Positions 42,780 to 53,539 of a stretch of DNA of 64,000 bases are shown in pieces. The first letter of the stretch is position 1. The number at the start of each line of letters is the position of its first letter. Source of the DNA: Oikopleura dioica (lineage: Eukaryota > Chordata > Appendicularia > Copelata > Oikopleuridae); NCBI GenBank assembly GCA_907165135.1, contig OU015568.1:11974501-12038500 (forward strand), read 5' to 3'. A program made the position numbers and the translations under genes. Below the pieces are notes generated by a model. It was not told the origin of the DNA, ran no database searches, and worked only from the letters and a program-made list of their open reading frames with translations.

Positions 42780-44215
42780 ATGACCGACGAACTCAAAACT
42801 GTCCTCCAGAATCTGGTCCTCAAGCAAAAAATTGGTGGACTTCTTGGAGTCACGATCATTGACAACTTAGGAAACGATTTACACAATTCTCGTGCCCCAA
42901 AACTGGGATCATGAGTCATTTTTGAAGAATATATGCTGGGTTTTATTTAGTCTTTAGTTTGTCCAAGAGAAATTCGGCTGTTGCTGAAGAATTCTCCTTT
43001 GACAACGTTAACTCGTCGGTTTTTTCCATCGGGAATTTCCAGTGGAGGTCGGGCACCTTGGTCATCGTTAGAGATGTTTAATTTTAAATGCTTACCGTAT
43101 TGAGCGTTAGACAAGAGAGGCGTCACTCTTCGAGTTTCTTCTTGATAAACGTTGAGGCCGCTGAATGGCAAATCTCATTAATTTGATTGTGGCGATCAAT
43201 GGCTTACCGCGATTTAGCATTTGACCTGTCATCGCGGTGAAGCTTTGGATCGTAATTGCAGTCAGCGTTGAAAATACGGTTGTACTGGCGGTTGTCGATG
43301 TTCTTTCGGGAGTGGCTCGTCGTGTCAAACTCGTAGTAGGCGTTGTTGAAGGGGCCTGATTTATTAGACAGGGATCAAGTTAGATACAAATACCTTCGTT
43401 TTGTGCCTTGACCTCATCATCTTCCAGCCAGGTTCCATTTTTCTGACCGTTTCGCATTGCGATAGTCTTAGTTATTCTCTCTTCTCGGTGACAGTACTCC
43501 ATCCACTGCCCTGTAAATTTATCCCGTAAATATTGAATTATTTAATCCAGTACTCACCCATTTTGGTGCCCGGACTGGGACTTTCTCGGCCATAATTGGA
43601 CATGCGCATCTTTGCAGAAATCTAAGTTTCCAAAACTGAGGATTTTCTCGCTGCAAACTTTGTTTAGCAGTTATGTTCTAGAAGATAACGTCAAAGTGTC
43701 TGTGTATCCGCTCTATCCATGGCTACCGCATTTGCATATAGAATCAAAGAAACTTTCGTACTTATGTTGATTATTAATTGGAAAAAACGGTAGTTCTGTA
43801 AATCGTTTTATCAGGAGTCCCAATTTTTCAGCAGCTCCATCAGTCTTTCGAACAAGCTGAGCGCAAATTTGAGCTCAGTTCGTCCAGATTTCTTTCGCTC
43901 AACTCAAACTCTTCAGGTAAACAAGCCAAATGAACTGTTCATCACTTTCTTTAGGCATTGACAAGCAAATCAACCAAGGCGAAAACCTGTATAATATCGC
44001 ATTCGGCACCAAGTACCAAACTGTTCAAATCCGAAAACATCCGCTTACGATAATCTTTCTTGCCACCTCAAGTGCTTCCACTGGTTACCCGCCCATTCAG
44101 CAAAAATAACTATTTTTTTATTTCAGGATTGATTTTAAAGGAGTCGAAAGAGCTCGATACTTACTTTTCTCAGCTGCAGACGAACGCGAGAACGCACCTC
44201 CAGATTCAAAACTAG
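42780..44215 (+). CDS. LAMTOR3: Ragulator subunit LAMTOR3 (MP1)
   Basis: Roadblock-fold subunit of the Ragulator complex, which tethers Rag GTPases and MEK1 on late endosomes/lysosomes. Exons 42780-42870, 43815-43916, 43955-44083 and 44127-44215 give 136 residues (human 124). Matches: MTDELK start, LLGVTIIDNLGVPIFQ, FLSLNSNSSGIDKQINQG and FLATSSASTGLILKESKELD. The start follows AGCTTTAG, a likely spliced-leader acceptor; an in-frame ATG at 42741 would add 13 residues. Intron 1 (42871-43814) is 944 bp with GA-AG ends (CTTAG then GAAACG; TTATCAG then GAGTCCC) and contains the minus-strand gene CFAP90. Confidence 0.88.
42871..43814 (+). other. Long GA-AG intron of LAMTOR3 hosting CFAP90
   Basis: The conserved junction IDNLGVPIF is kept only if the intron begins GAAACG after CAACTTAG and ends TTTATCAG. 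The nested minus-strand gene spans 42947-43609, leaving 76 bp on one side and 205 bp on the other. Confidence 0.8.
42947..43609 (-). CDS. CFAP90: Cilia- and flagella-associated protein 90 (C5orf49 family)
   Basis: Small axonemal protein, probably a microtubule inner protein. Five exons (43558-43609, 43394-43510, 43208-43355, 43096-43160, 42947-43056; introns 38-47 bp, all GT-AG) give 163 residues. The diagnostic part is NYDPKLHRDDRSNAKSRGLN followed by EETRRVTPLLSNAQYG, which matches the conserved KLHRDDR...AKS.GL.V.EEE...P.L.SS.YG core of C5orf49/CFAP90. Two ATGs lie close together (43609, 43603). It is wholly inside the LAMTOR3 GA-AG intron, on the opposite strand. Confidence 0.75.
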
Positions 44216-44258
44216 ACGTTAGATAAGCAAATTTTTCATACTCTTCGTTGTTTTCATC

Positions 44259-45036
44259 ATGTCCGCTGCCGATATTATTAAAGGTACGGGATGAGACATT
44301 TTAAATATTCTTTTGTTAAAGTGGAAATTAAATGTTCATCCTTTTCGTTAGAAACAGAAACTGCGCTCAAAAATTTCTTGAACAAACTTCCCGATCCGAA
44401 AAATGAAGAGGTCCGGATTTTCGACCCTTCCGCGATCATTCTTCTTCGAACTTTTCCTCGTTATCAGCAACGACTTGGCACTTTTGATGTGACCAAATGG
44501 AGCGGCAAGCCTGCCTGTTTTTCACCTACCTTCTGCGCTATCTACGGCTGGAGCTGTAAAGAAAAGGACGTGTTGAAATGTCCTGATTGTGGAGAAGTTC
44601 TCCTTGCTGAGCTACCCCCACGAAACAACGATTACTTCCCGAAGAAAGTCGATCATCTCTTGACCATGCTCCAGTCTGGCCACGCAGACTACTGTGAATT
44701 CGCCAATTCGCACGAGCCATTCGAGTTTTTGAAGAAAAACGACTCACCGTATCTGTTCAAAAAACGCCTTCAAACCTTTCCCGGAACGCTCGATTTCCTA
44801 CCGAAGGTTACATCAGGAATATCGGAAGAAGATCTGGACTTTTTGAGCAGATACTTTTCTTACTGCGTCAAAAATAAGGTGGGAATGAAACATGTCAAAC
44901 TCTTTTTCAATCAAATATTCAGAAATTACAACGCGAGATCCTTAACTTGGCCGTCAATGGATGGAGTTTTCACCACGAGGATGAGACCGACTACTTGCTA
45001 TGCGAGGACGATGTCCGCCAAATTCCGGAACGGTGA
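44259..45036 (+). CDS. ZC3HC1: C3HC zinc-finger protein, ZC3HC1 (NIPA)-like
   Basis: Exons 44259-44283, 44352-44878 and 44923-45036 give 221 residues. The C3HC domain is at about residues 55-150: FCAIYGWSCKEKDVLKCPDC, then the distal His and Cys in HADYCEF. NIPA/ZC3HC1 proteins act at the nuclear pore basket. The second zinc region of the family is only hinted at (LAVNGWSFHHEDETDYLLCE), and the protein is under half the human length (502), so a further 3' exon or real shortening are both possible. It is 43 bp after LAMTOR3 in the same direction, so the two may be co-transcribed. Confidence 0.78.
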
Positions 45037-45768
45037 AGAAATTCGAGACCTTTGAAAAGTGTATGTTCCTGTTCTTCTGCAAAGTCTTCACCTTGTCCAT
45101 TTTTAATGAGTATGATTATATAATTCGAATATTTAGTTTACTAATTTTATTCTCATCGCAAAAGACGCTAGAAATCTCTTCTGATTTCTGCTAACTCGGT
45201 GTAGATCTTTGCAGGAGAGCATGATGCACTTTTTCATTGAGAGCAAAAGTAGTATACAAAACAGGCACAATACAGAGGCTTTGAGGTCTCCCTATTGTTA
45301 TTTTTGTCGTTTTCATGAAGGATTTTATTGATACAGAAAATATTTTTAGAAAGCATTTTAAGCGCACCTGTACGAAATTATATTGAATATAGTTCGACTA
45401 CAGCTAATTATCAGGATGAAAAAGTTACAGTAACTTTTCAAGCGTATGTTGTATCTTGGTATATAGAATTGTTTTATTTTGCGCACGAAGTCAGAAAGTA
45501 AGAAATGGTCCAAAAATAGTGGAAGAGAATAAAAATATAATAGTTTTAGTATATAGAAGCGAAGTAAAGACTAAATTCAAACTAAACACTACTGTAGTTG
45601 TTCCCAGATACAGTTGTGTTTAATTTCGATCTCGTCTTGTGTTAGGAACAACTTTAGGCACATCAGGATATTATATGGTTATTGCACTTATTTGAACAAA
45701 AGTAAAATAAGGATTATTTTTTGCATTCAATCTTCATCTGGGCTGAGAGATGATAATAGAAATTTTAT
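45037..45768. other. Convergent intergenic region, ZC3HC1/PDXDC1
   Basis: AT-rich 3' regions of two converging genes. No exon or RNA gene is recognised. Confidence 0.5.
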
Positions 45769-48700
45769 CTAAAAGAAAATAGATGATAGGGAAAATGATT
45801 TCTGCTCTGCAGGCTGCTCGGCAGTTTCAGTATCGCCTGCTTCAGTGGGTGCTGGGTTAGTTTCGGTGGTGGGTTCGGCTACTTGCTCGTCTTCAGGGTT
45901 AACGTCGGGCAATTCAGATGCCTCGGTGGCTAGTGATGTGGGTTAGATGAATTACCATAAGAATTTTTTGGCCGAAAAAAATTTTTTTGAGATAAGAACA
46001 TATTCTGAAAGCCCAAGTCAAAATTAGTCGATTCCCAAATTTCTAGGGCTCAATGACATCATTATGACGTCATTTATGATGAATAAATGTCCGAAAAGGC
46101 TCCAAATTCATGAAAACTTGGAATGCTTTTTGAGGCGGTTTTTGCTGGAAATAGATTTTTCTATTGATGACATGTTGTTCGCTATCAAAAACTACGTAGG
46201 GACCCGAGGTTTATTTTTCGAACCGACAGGTTTCAAAAATTGAACCGGTCGGTAATGGTTGATATTCAATGGTTTGATCCCGGGTCCCTACGTAGTTTTT
46301 CATAGAAAATCCGAATCCGTCGAGAAAAATAAAATTAAAAAACGTTTTCGGCTCGAAAAAGCGTTCCAAAGACAAAATTTTCAATTCAGCCCGATGACGT
46401 CATAATGACGTCATCTGACCCTAGAATTTGGTGATTCTGTATAACTTTTATCGGGCTTTCAGAATATACCAATATCTCAAAAAAAATTTTTTTGCCCGAA
46501 AAATTCTTATGGTAATTCATCGTTAGTAAATGTGAAATTCTGCTGGGATTAGTTTAAATGTTTTTCTAAATTCTTACCTTCAGTACCGGCCTCGGAGGCT
46601 TCCGGCATAACAGTCTTAGGGTCGTCAATCTGTGGGGTTTCTTCTGTGATCGACAGTTCCGCATTGTCAGTAATCAGGTCTTTATTCACTAGTTCTTCAT
46701 TCACCTCTTCGTGAATTTCGGTCACATCTGCGGTCATATCTTCAGTAACCTCGCTAAGCGCGTTTGTTTCTGAGTTGTTATTCGCATTTGCGTTTTCCTC
46801 GATGTTGAGCGTCTTGTTCTCGGGAACAATGATTTCCTCTCGCGCTTCTTGGGAGCTAACTTGGGAAGCGGTCTCATCACCCTTTCGCCTGAAGCTGACC
46901 TTGGTCGCTAAAGCGTTTTCGATGAGAGTAACATCTTTGTTTTCCTCGTCGTCAGAGTCTTTCAAGTCCTCCTTGAAGTTTTCAATGACCTTCATTTTAT
47001 CCGAAACGATAGAGAATGTTCGACCTTGGGTCTCTTCAACCGGCTGTTTTCCTCCAGAGATCCAGGACCAAACTGGCCAGATGATTCCACCCTCGGCGAT
47101 GCGCTTCTCCTTTTCTTCCTCGAGGGACTTCTCGGCATTCGCGAGCGCTTCCATCATTCTTCGCTTGACCTCTTCATTTCGTCTGTATTCTTCTTCTGCA
47201 CGGATTCCGAGCTCGCAAATCGAGTTGACCATGTTTTCGATGTCAATTTCTGCAGGAATTTCATCAATAGCAATGACGATATTTTCGCCAGCTTTAGCAA
47301 GTGTGAATCCTACTCCAGAGTCGAGTTCTTTGAGACACCGGAAGACCTCTTGATTGATCACATCAGCGGGCGCGGCCTTTGGGATAATGGCGATCGCGCC
47401 AAGCTTGAGATCCTCATTCGGTTCTAAGAAGAGCTTGATATCGCTGCGGGCGCTCGTTGATCGCCACAGATCCCACGCTTGATCGAAATACGATTCTATT
47501 GATGGCAAGACAGAGTCGATGGTTTCTTTCATGAGATTGAGATCCGCTTGTTGAGCACCTATTCAAACATAATCAATTTATTTTACCGAATAATAGTTTC
47601 TATTTGAGTGGGAACCATTCAAACATCTCATAAGACGTACCCTTGAGAGCAGTGACCAGCGATCGGATTCTAATACACGATCCCTCGTCATTCATCGTCT
47701 CCTGACAATCGAGCTTGTCGCATTTGTCCTGCAGGGTCATGAGTAGCTTGTAATTGCACACGTCGAGCAGCGCGTCCGTAAACTCGTTAGTGACAACTTC
47801 GGTCTTCGGAGCCCATTGAAAGACAGTCACTAGTGGAGGGGCTGGCGGAGCCGTCAACTGTTTCATCGTATCCTTGACAAAATCACCGAAGGAGTTGTAA
47901 TCAGCGTCGCTGTGCTCTTCCACGCGTTCTGAAATTACACGGTATATTTTTCAAGTGCTTGTTACACTGAGATAAGAAGGGGCCGCGTACCTTTTACGGA
48001 AGAGTTAACATCCGCGAACTGTTTGAGTACCAATACAAGGTCGTTTGTGATTCGCATCGCGTTGTTTATCCTGTGGCGAATATTCGCCGCGCCGGAGAGC
48101 TGAAGCGCAGTCCAGACTGGCAGCAAATCGTCCTCCCAGGGTTGGCAGCGGATCGGGTTGTTGGCGGAACGCATGCAGAAGAGGCTTGGCAAGCCGAGCA
48201 TGCAGAAGTCAGACGGTTTCTAGTGAAAGTATTAAATATAAGTATAGAAAAATAATTTGTGATTTACCAAGGTAATAGAATTAGCGGCGAGAACAGGAGC
48301 GCTTTTTGATGGAATCGTGAAATTTCCAAGCATAGGAATGTTATCGCCCTCAAAGTGGCACCAGATCTGGAACTTTCCGCAAATATGGAGCAAGGATTCA
48401 ACCTAAACGCCGTTACACAAAGCTCTCTTTAGAAGATATACCTTGTCATCAATCGCACTTTCGCTTCCAAAAGAACCGATCAAAGCGGTGGGCTCTTTTT
48501 GAGGATCGTTAGCGTCAGCCTGCACTTGTTTGAAAAGCTTATTCACATCAAAAGGAGTCTAAAATTTGTGTTTCTTTTGTTGGAAAAAGCACAAATGTAC
48601 CTTGTCTCCATTTATTCCATCATTTATTCTATGGACATTAAAACACTCTTTTGGCAAGCCAAGTTCGTTCTGAAAGAACAGAATCCAAGCGGCTGGAATA

Positions 48701-49496
48701 TCGTCTGTTACATAGATAACAGGCGCTTTCACTGAATCGCCTTTGACATATCTTCTGTAACCAAGAGGCGATTCTTCGTTTTGCTGGTTGTATTTCACAG
48801 CTAAAGCGCATCTAGAATGGTTTAAGAGTCTAGTTTTCAACGATATGCGTACCTTAGAGCTTTGAGCATGGGCTGGCGAGGGTCTTTGTAAGCATTGACA
48901 GTGGCTGCCTGGAATCGGAAAATATTCCTAATCCAGTTAATAACATCGTCTTGGATTTGGTTTAGAATTTCACAGCGGAACTCTTCATCGACAAGGCCGA
49001 GACGATTTTGTAACGAGGATCCTAGCTCGTAAACGGACGGGACAGTGGGAATTCCGAGCTCTTTTCCGATGTCTTCTTCAGCTGAAAAGAGCAGGAAGTA
49101 TTTAACAAGGACGTTGGAATTATCGGGAGACAGGTCACATTTATGGTGATATTTTGAGACTTCATTTGTGAGTTACCTTTAATCAAAGGAATGTCGGCAG
49201 CTTCTGGAGTAGGATCTGCGTTGAATTGTGCAAGGGTAGCCTTAAAACGCATAGTTGCAATAATATGTTTTGGGAGAACGACAATAGATCTTTAGAAGCT
49301 CTAGAATCACCTTCAACGACTTCTCCATCTCCTGCCATTCCGGCGACGATTCGAGCTCTTTCTGAAAGTCGTCGGCGAACATCATGGGCGGCGATGTTTC
49401 GGCAATGCCCAGCCCAGAGTCTGTCATATCAGGTTCTGGGACTGTATCAGAGCTCATGCTGAACAACGCTCGATAAATACGCTTGACAACAATCAT
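45769..49496 (-). CDS. PDXDC1: Pyridoxal-dependent decarboxylase domain protein 1
   Basis: Group II decarboxylase-like protein of unclear catalytic role. Ten exons (49311-49496, 49177-49240, 48853-49081, 48601-48811, 48442-48558, 48268-48402, 47991-48219, 47641-47928, 46578-47558, 45769-45929) give about 866 residues (human 788). The PLP-fold region includes APVIYVTDDIPAAWILFF, FQIWCHFEGDNIP and LKPSDFCMLGLPSLF. The C-terminal landmark GGIIWPVWSWISGG...GRTFSI matches the family. The long acidic tail is species-specific. An internal Met at 49457 follows TTGTTCAG and may be the true start. The last intron (45930-46577) is 648 bp because it holds a fold-back element; the others are 39-82 bp. Confidence 0.9.
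45946..46521. repeat. Fold-back element 3 in PDXDC1 intron (576 bp)
   Basis: Ends are GATGAATTACCATAAGAATT and its inverted copy, with GTTA on both sides as a 4-bp target duplication. Arms of about 250 bp contain ATGACGTCAT-type repeats and GAAAGCCC, as in the element at 35986. It makes up nearly 90% of the intron. Confidence 0.87.
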
Positions 49497-51414
49497 TTTT
49501 GGTTAATTCAATTTTTCAAATTAATTGAGAGACCAAATTTAATTTATATTTTTTCTTGGAACAAAAAATAACAAGAGGGAAGATAACATGCTAGAAATTT
49601 GTAATATCTAAAGAAGAAAAGTAGAAAAAACATCAGCTTGATGTTTTGTGCTTCAATAGAAATGCAAAAGAAAGAAAAAAGTATATGCTGGTCAGAGAGT
49701 GGGAGTTTATTTGTGTGAAAATGAGTGGTTACGGAATTTTGAAAGGAGAGTGAACCTATTATCAAGGGACGGAATGTTTGTTTCGGAGACAAAATAAAAA
49801 CTACAAAACATGAAGGTGTTTGTTTCTAAGCTGAGAAAAATGACGGCATGATTTTGAAAGAGTACCTCTTTTGCTTTGAACCGGAGCTCTTACGATGAGG
49901 GTACCCTTAACTTGTAGGAATGCAAGGCTGTAATCGTGCAAGAGTCAAGAATTCATACGAGTAATAGTGTTTTGGCGTGGTTTATTTTTCTTATTGCTAA
50001 ATCTAATTTGTTCTTGGCGAGATCCTTCTGGCGAAATTTACTAAATGAGTTGAGCCGAGTTGCATCATCTTTGAGGATTTGATTAGGCCTAATTAAATCG
50101 ATTTTGGATCAAATATATAGCCGCATCAATTGTGGGGACATTTGAGGCCGGCTTATATTCTGTGGTTTTCTGATGCAGAACTCGATTCTCAAGGATTCGT
50201 GGGATCTCTGATGTACTAAAAGATCCCTCGGAATAGGACGTTGATAAAAACCTTTCGATCTATCTATCCACAACTCGTCTAGTTTTGAAGAATTCGGCCT
50301 TATTGCACAAGAAGTTGACTACGCTGTCATTGTATTTTTATCAAATTTTATTGTTTTTTTTCAGTTTTTGGATGCGTTATAATCTCAGCCTAGAATGAAG
50401 CGAAGTAATCTATACATTTTTCAATTCGAAAATTCGTAATTAAATTACTTAAAATAAATAAATTCAACATAAATCTAGTTTTTAGATCAAAATAATCAAA
50501 AGAGTAAAAGCGAAATAGAAATTAGCCAGAATTTGACTTGAGAATGGATGTTTAGGAAATGAGCCTTTTGGAGCAAAACTTAAATTTGTTAGAAATTGAT
50601 ATCGTAAATTGTTAACTAAAGAGGGCGTTTTTTCGAAAAGAGATAGAATCAATGGAAATGTACAGTGATTAGGAGGAATCAGGCGTACAGTAAAAGACTG
50701 TACCCGTAGGATAGGGAAAATAAGAAGGAAAAGTAATGGCTGGATTTACATAAATGGAAAAAAGGAGAGGATAACAAAACGGGATGTGTGTTGGTTTGTA
50801 GTTGTTTTGTGACAGATTGTCAAATATGTAAAATGTTTGATCTGAGGTCAGCTCGAGGTCACGATGACCTTTGGAGCATCTCGGCTATCATAGATTTTGG
50901 ATCAGGATAGGTAAATGAGTCATCCTACGAGGGCAGCATAGGTTGAGGTAATTTCAGCTCAAAGATGTATTTTTTTGACAAATTGATAAAAAAATATTTA
51001 ATTTAGTCACGTGGTAAATTGTTTATAAGGTTGGTGGTAAAAGCTACATATTTTGTCGTATTTAAAAGAGGTTAAGAGTTAAGTAGGAAATTTGGCTACA
51101 TTAAGGCTCGTCGAAGCTCCGAAATTCGAGGTCCGGGCACTTCTGATATACAGAGACCATCACGTAATAGCTTAACAGGGCGCTTTTATGGGACTGGCGC
51201 ATATGGGGAGCGCAGCTTGTACCGCGGTTAACCGTCCCGGCGCGATATCACCAGGTGAAGCTCTTGAGTTGATCTCATGGTTTGTTTCATGAGCGAGCCC
51301 TTATCATTAAAAGACGCCGTTTAGCTGATTACGTAACAGTCGCGCGTGTTGTAGATACAGTAGTAGTTCAATTTAGTAGTCAACAATTTAGCCAGTCAAA
51401 TTCACATGGCACTT
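49497..51414. other. Gene-poor region (1.9 kb)
   Basis: Between PDXDC1 (starting at 49496) and an EGF-like gene on the same strand. I see no splice-linked ORF. A GC-richer block at about 51,100-51,360 (GAGGTCCGGGCACTTCTG, CCGCGGTTAACCGTCCCGG) stands out from AT-rich flanks and might be an RNA gene or regulatory block, but I could not fit it to a known RNA. Confidence 0.5.
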
Positions 51415-51974
51415 CTAGTGGTTCATAGCGTGGACAAGGCGGCAAGAGAATATCGAAGCTATTAAAACCAAGAGGGCGACGCCGGCTCCTTTGAGGCCAT
51501 CGGCACGAAGAGAGTAGCAGGTTGACTGGCCCAATTCATTCTTTCTCTATACAATGGTGTTAGGAAGGAAGAGCAGTGGACGAGCTTACCTCGGCTAAAA
51601 GTTCTGGGCAAACGCATTTGTCGGGTCCAGCACAGATTCCATCGCCGCAACCGCCTGGGCAGACTGGCTCGTTGCACATTTTTCCGTTGTAGCCTAAATT
51701 ATTGGATGAAAAGAAGTCACATTTGATCATTGCATACCCTCTGCACAAGCTTTCTGTTCAGCAGTATCATCCCAGCAGATTCCGGTATCGTAGTCGCACT
51801 CAGCGCCCCCCAAACAAGCTCCGCTAGAATTATCGAGTTAGTTGACAATCCAGAGGGTAGAATAACTCACCAAAGATTGCAGCCATCACGCCCGTATTTG
51901 CCTGCTGTGCATTCGGCATAGGCACCGCCTACAGCGACGAGGAAGAGCCCGAGAAGATGTTTGAGGTGTGGCAT
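51415..51974 (-). CDS. Secreted/type I membrane protein with EGF-like repeats, paralogue A
   Basis: Exons 51871-51974, 51738-51823, 51590-51693 and 51415-51546 give 141 residues. Signal peptide HLKHLLGLFLVAVGGAYAEC (cleavage near AYA). Two Cys-rich EGF-like units (CGACLGGAECDYDTGICWDD and GKMCNEPVCPGGCGDGICAG) with the EGF pattern CxxxCxxxCxCP. After CYSLRADGLKGA comes one hydrophobic segment (VALLVLIASIFSC) and a short tail. The same layout, exon phases and CYSLRADG motif occur in the gene at 60790-61464, so the two are paralogues. Ligand or adhesion role is unknown. Confidence 0.8.
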
Positions 51975-52116
51975 TCTATAATAAAAGAAGGGGTAAAGGC
52001 TAGTTGCGGAATAGCGGAAAATGTTTATGAAGTTGTATAAGGATTTGGAAGGTATTTGAAGTCAGGTGTGCGTATTTCGGCGAGCGCTAGAATGATTTGA
52101 GTACAGAATAGAAGGG

Positions 52117-53494
52117 CTACATTGGGTACGGGTAATCGCCCTGGGGATACTGATATGCGGAACTGTGGTTGGGAAAGTGCTGCTGCTGGTGAATCATTTG
52201 CTGACCCAAAAAGCGAGGGTCGACTGCATGCTGCGTAGACGTCTGATATGTCATTTGCGTGGCCCCGTAGCCCCATCTGGCAGCAGCGGCTTGTTGATGA
52301 GCAGCAGCAAAGCTCTGGCTCACGCTGGGATGATAAGACGATGATTGCGCGTGGCTCATACTCGGCTGCATGTCGTGGTAGAGTGGAGAACCTGAGCATT
52401 GGTTTTTTCCTTGTGCCTGGCTAATTGTGAGCCCCCGAGACAATTAATCGCGCCATTTCGCGGCTACAATTAGCCCTAAATTCTCTGTCGTTGTTGTCTC
52501 TCGCGCCTGCGGGCACTTTGCCACAGGAGCTGAACTTTCTGTCGCGGCCAATTAATTCGCCGCGTTATTTTGCTAAAATAGGAAAACCATGTGCCTGAGC
52601 TGTGTTCTTGCTTGATCGATCCGTCCCCAGTGGCACCGCCTTGTTGTTGCAAAAAGTTGTCGCTGAGTGCCGAAGGGCCGATATGCCCCGCGGCGTGTGC
52701 GCTCGTGTGCGCATGATTCTCGCTCTGGTTCGCCATGGATTGCGAGCCAAGAATCGCCACGATGTCGTCTTGCTTCAAATCGGAAAATGAGTTCAGTCTA
52801 TCCGGGTCGAGCTTCAGCTGGATCTCGTTGTCTACAAGCCCGAAGGGGGTCGGAGTCACTTGAGACTGGAACATCGGGTGAGCAACTACAGGAGCTGTGG
52901 CCACGTGACCCTTTGATTGACCAGCGCCAAACACCAAAGAATTTGCCTAAGGGAAGCGTCAATCTCTACAGGAAAGAGGGAAAAACGCGCTTACCTTTCT
53001 GCTCATTCTCTTGTTCTCTTTCATGTTTTCGCGAATCCCCTTCATAATCGCATTTTGCTCGTCAGGTCTCAAACTCGGGCTGAGCTCACTTTATATCGCT
53101 TAAATAATTTCTCCCCAAATTCCCCAGGGGAGTAATTTGAGGTTGACTGAATTTATAATCGAAATAAAAATCTATCTGATTCCTTCTCTTTCGACTATTA
53201 TGAAATGCTACTATTTTGAAGCTCGTAAAAGCGGATTTTCAAATACCAGACATTTGTGTCGCCCGGTGCCTAAGTCCATTGGAATTCTTCTCGTTGTCTT
53301 TCCTGTCCCGGCCGCTCTTGCGCTTCGTCTTCAGTTCATTCACTTTCTGGTGGTACTTCTCGGTCTCTTTCAAATCCTTGACCAGGAGATGATTGACCTG
53401 GTGATCGTGGCCGGACTCCTTGCGCTTCGCATTCTCTCTGTATTTATCTGCGGAATCGGGTTTTTGAGTTGTTCGGGCCTGTTTCTTTGGACCG
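52117..53494 (-). CDS. Gln/His/Ser-rich nuclear-type protein, structure partly resolved
   Basis: Coding blocks on the minus strand: 53247-53494, very Lys/Arg-rich (ADKYRENAKRKES, NELKTKRKSGRDRKDNEK); about 52,990-53,085 (SLRPDEQNAIMKGIRENMKE); about 52,605-52,945 (FGLVDNEIQLKLDPDRL, a SUMO-consensus-like SIKQEHSS); and a last block 52117-~52425 that is Gln/His/Tyr-rich (AAAHQQAAAARWGYGATQMT to DYPYPM). The basic part and Q-rich tail suggest a transcription factor, but I recognise no DNA-binding domain. The last junction has CAGGCACA at both ends and needs a non-GT donor. The gene sits next to a long gene-poor region, as developmental regulators often do in compact genomes. Confidence 0.5.
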
Positions 53495-53539
53495 CTTAGA
53501 TTAAAATCGGCTTTGGTTCATTATGACACTCGAGTAAAA

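Noticed and set aside
46775-47353. Plus-strand Ser/Phe-rich ORFs opposite PDXDC1
   Set aside because: Shadow of the Glu/Lys-rich PDXDC1 tail exon.
51100-51360. Possible structured RNA gene in a GC-richer block
   Set aside because: I compared it mentally with U1, U2, U4, U5, U6 and tRNA patterns; none fits, so it is only noted as a composition island.
53137-53499. Plus-strand hydrophobic ORF with predicted membrane segments
   Set aside because: It is the antisense shadow of the Lys/Arg-rich minus-strand exon at 53247-53494; Lys/Arg codons read backwards give Leu/Phe/Ser.
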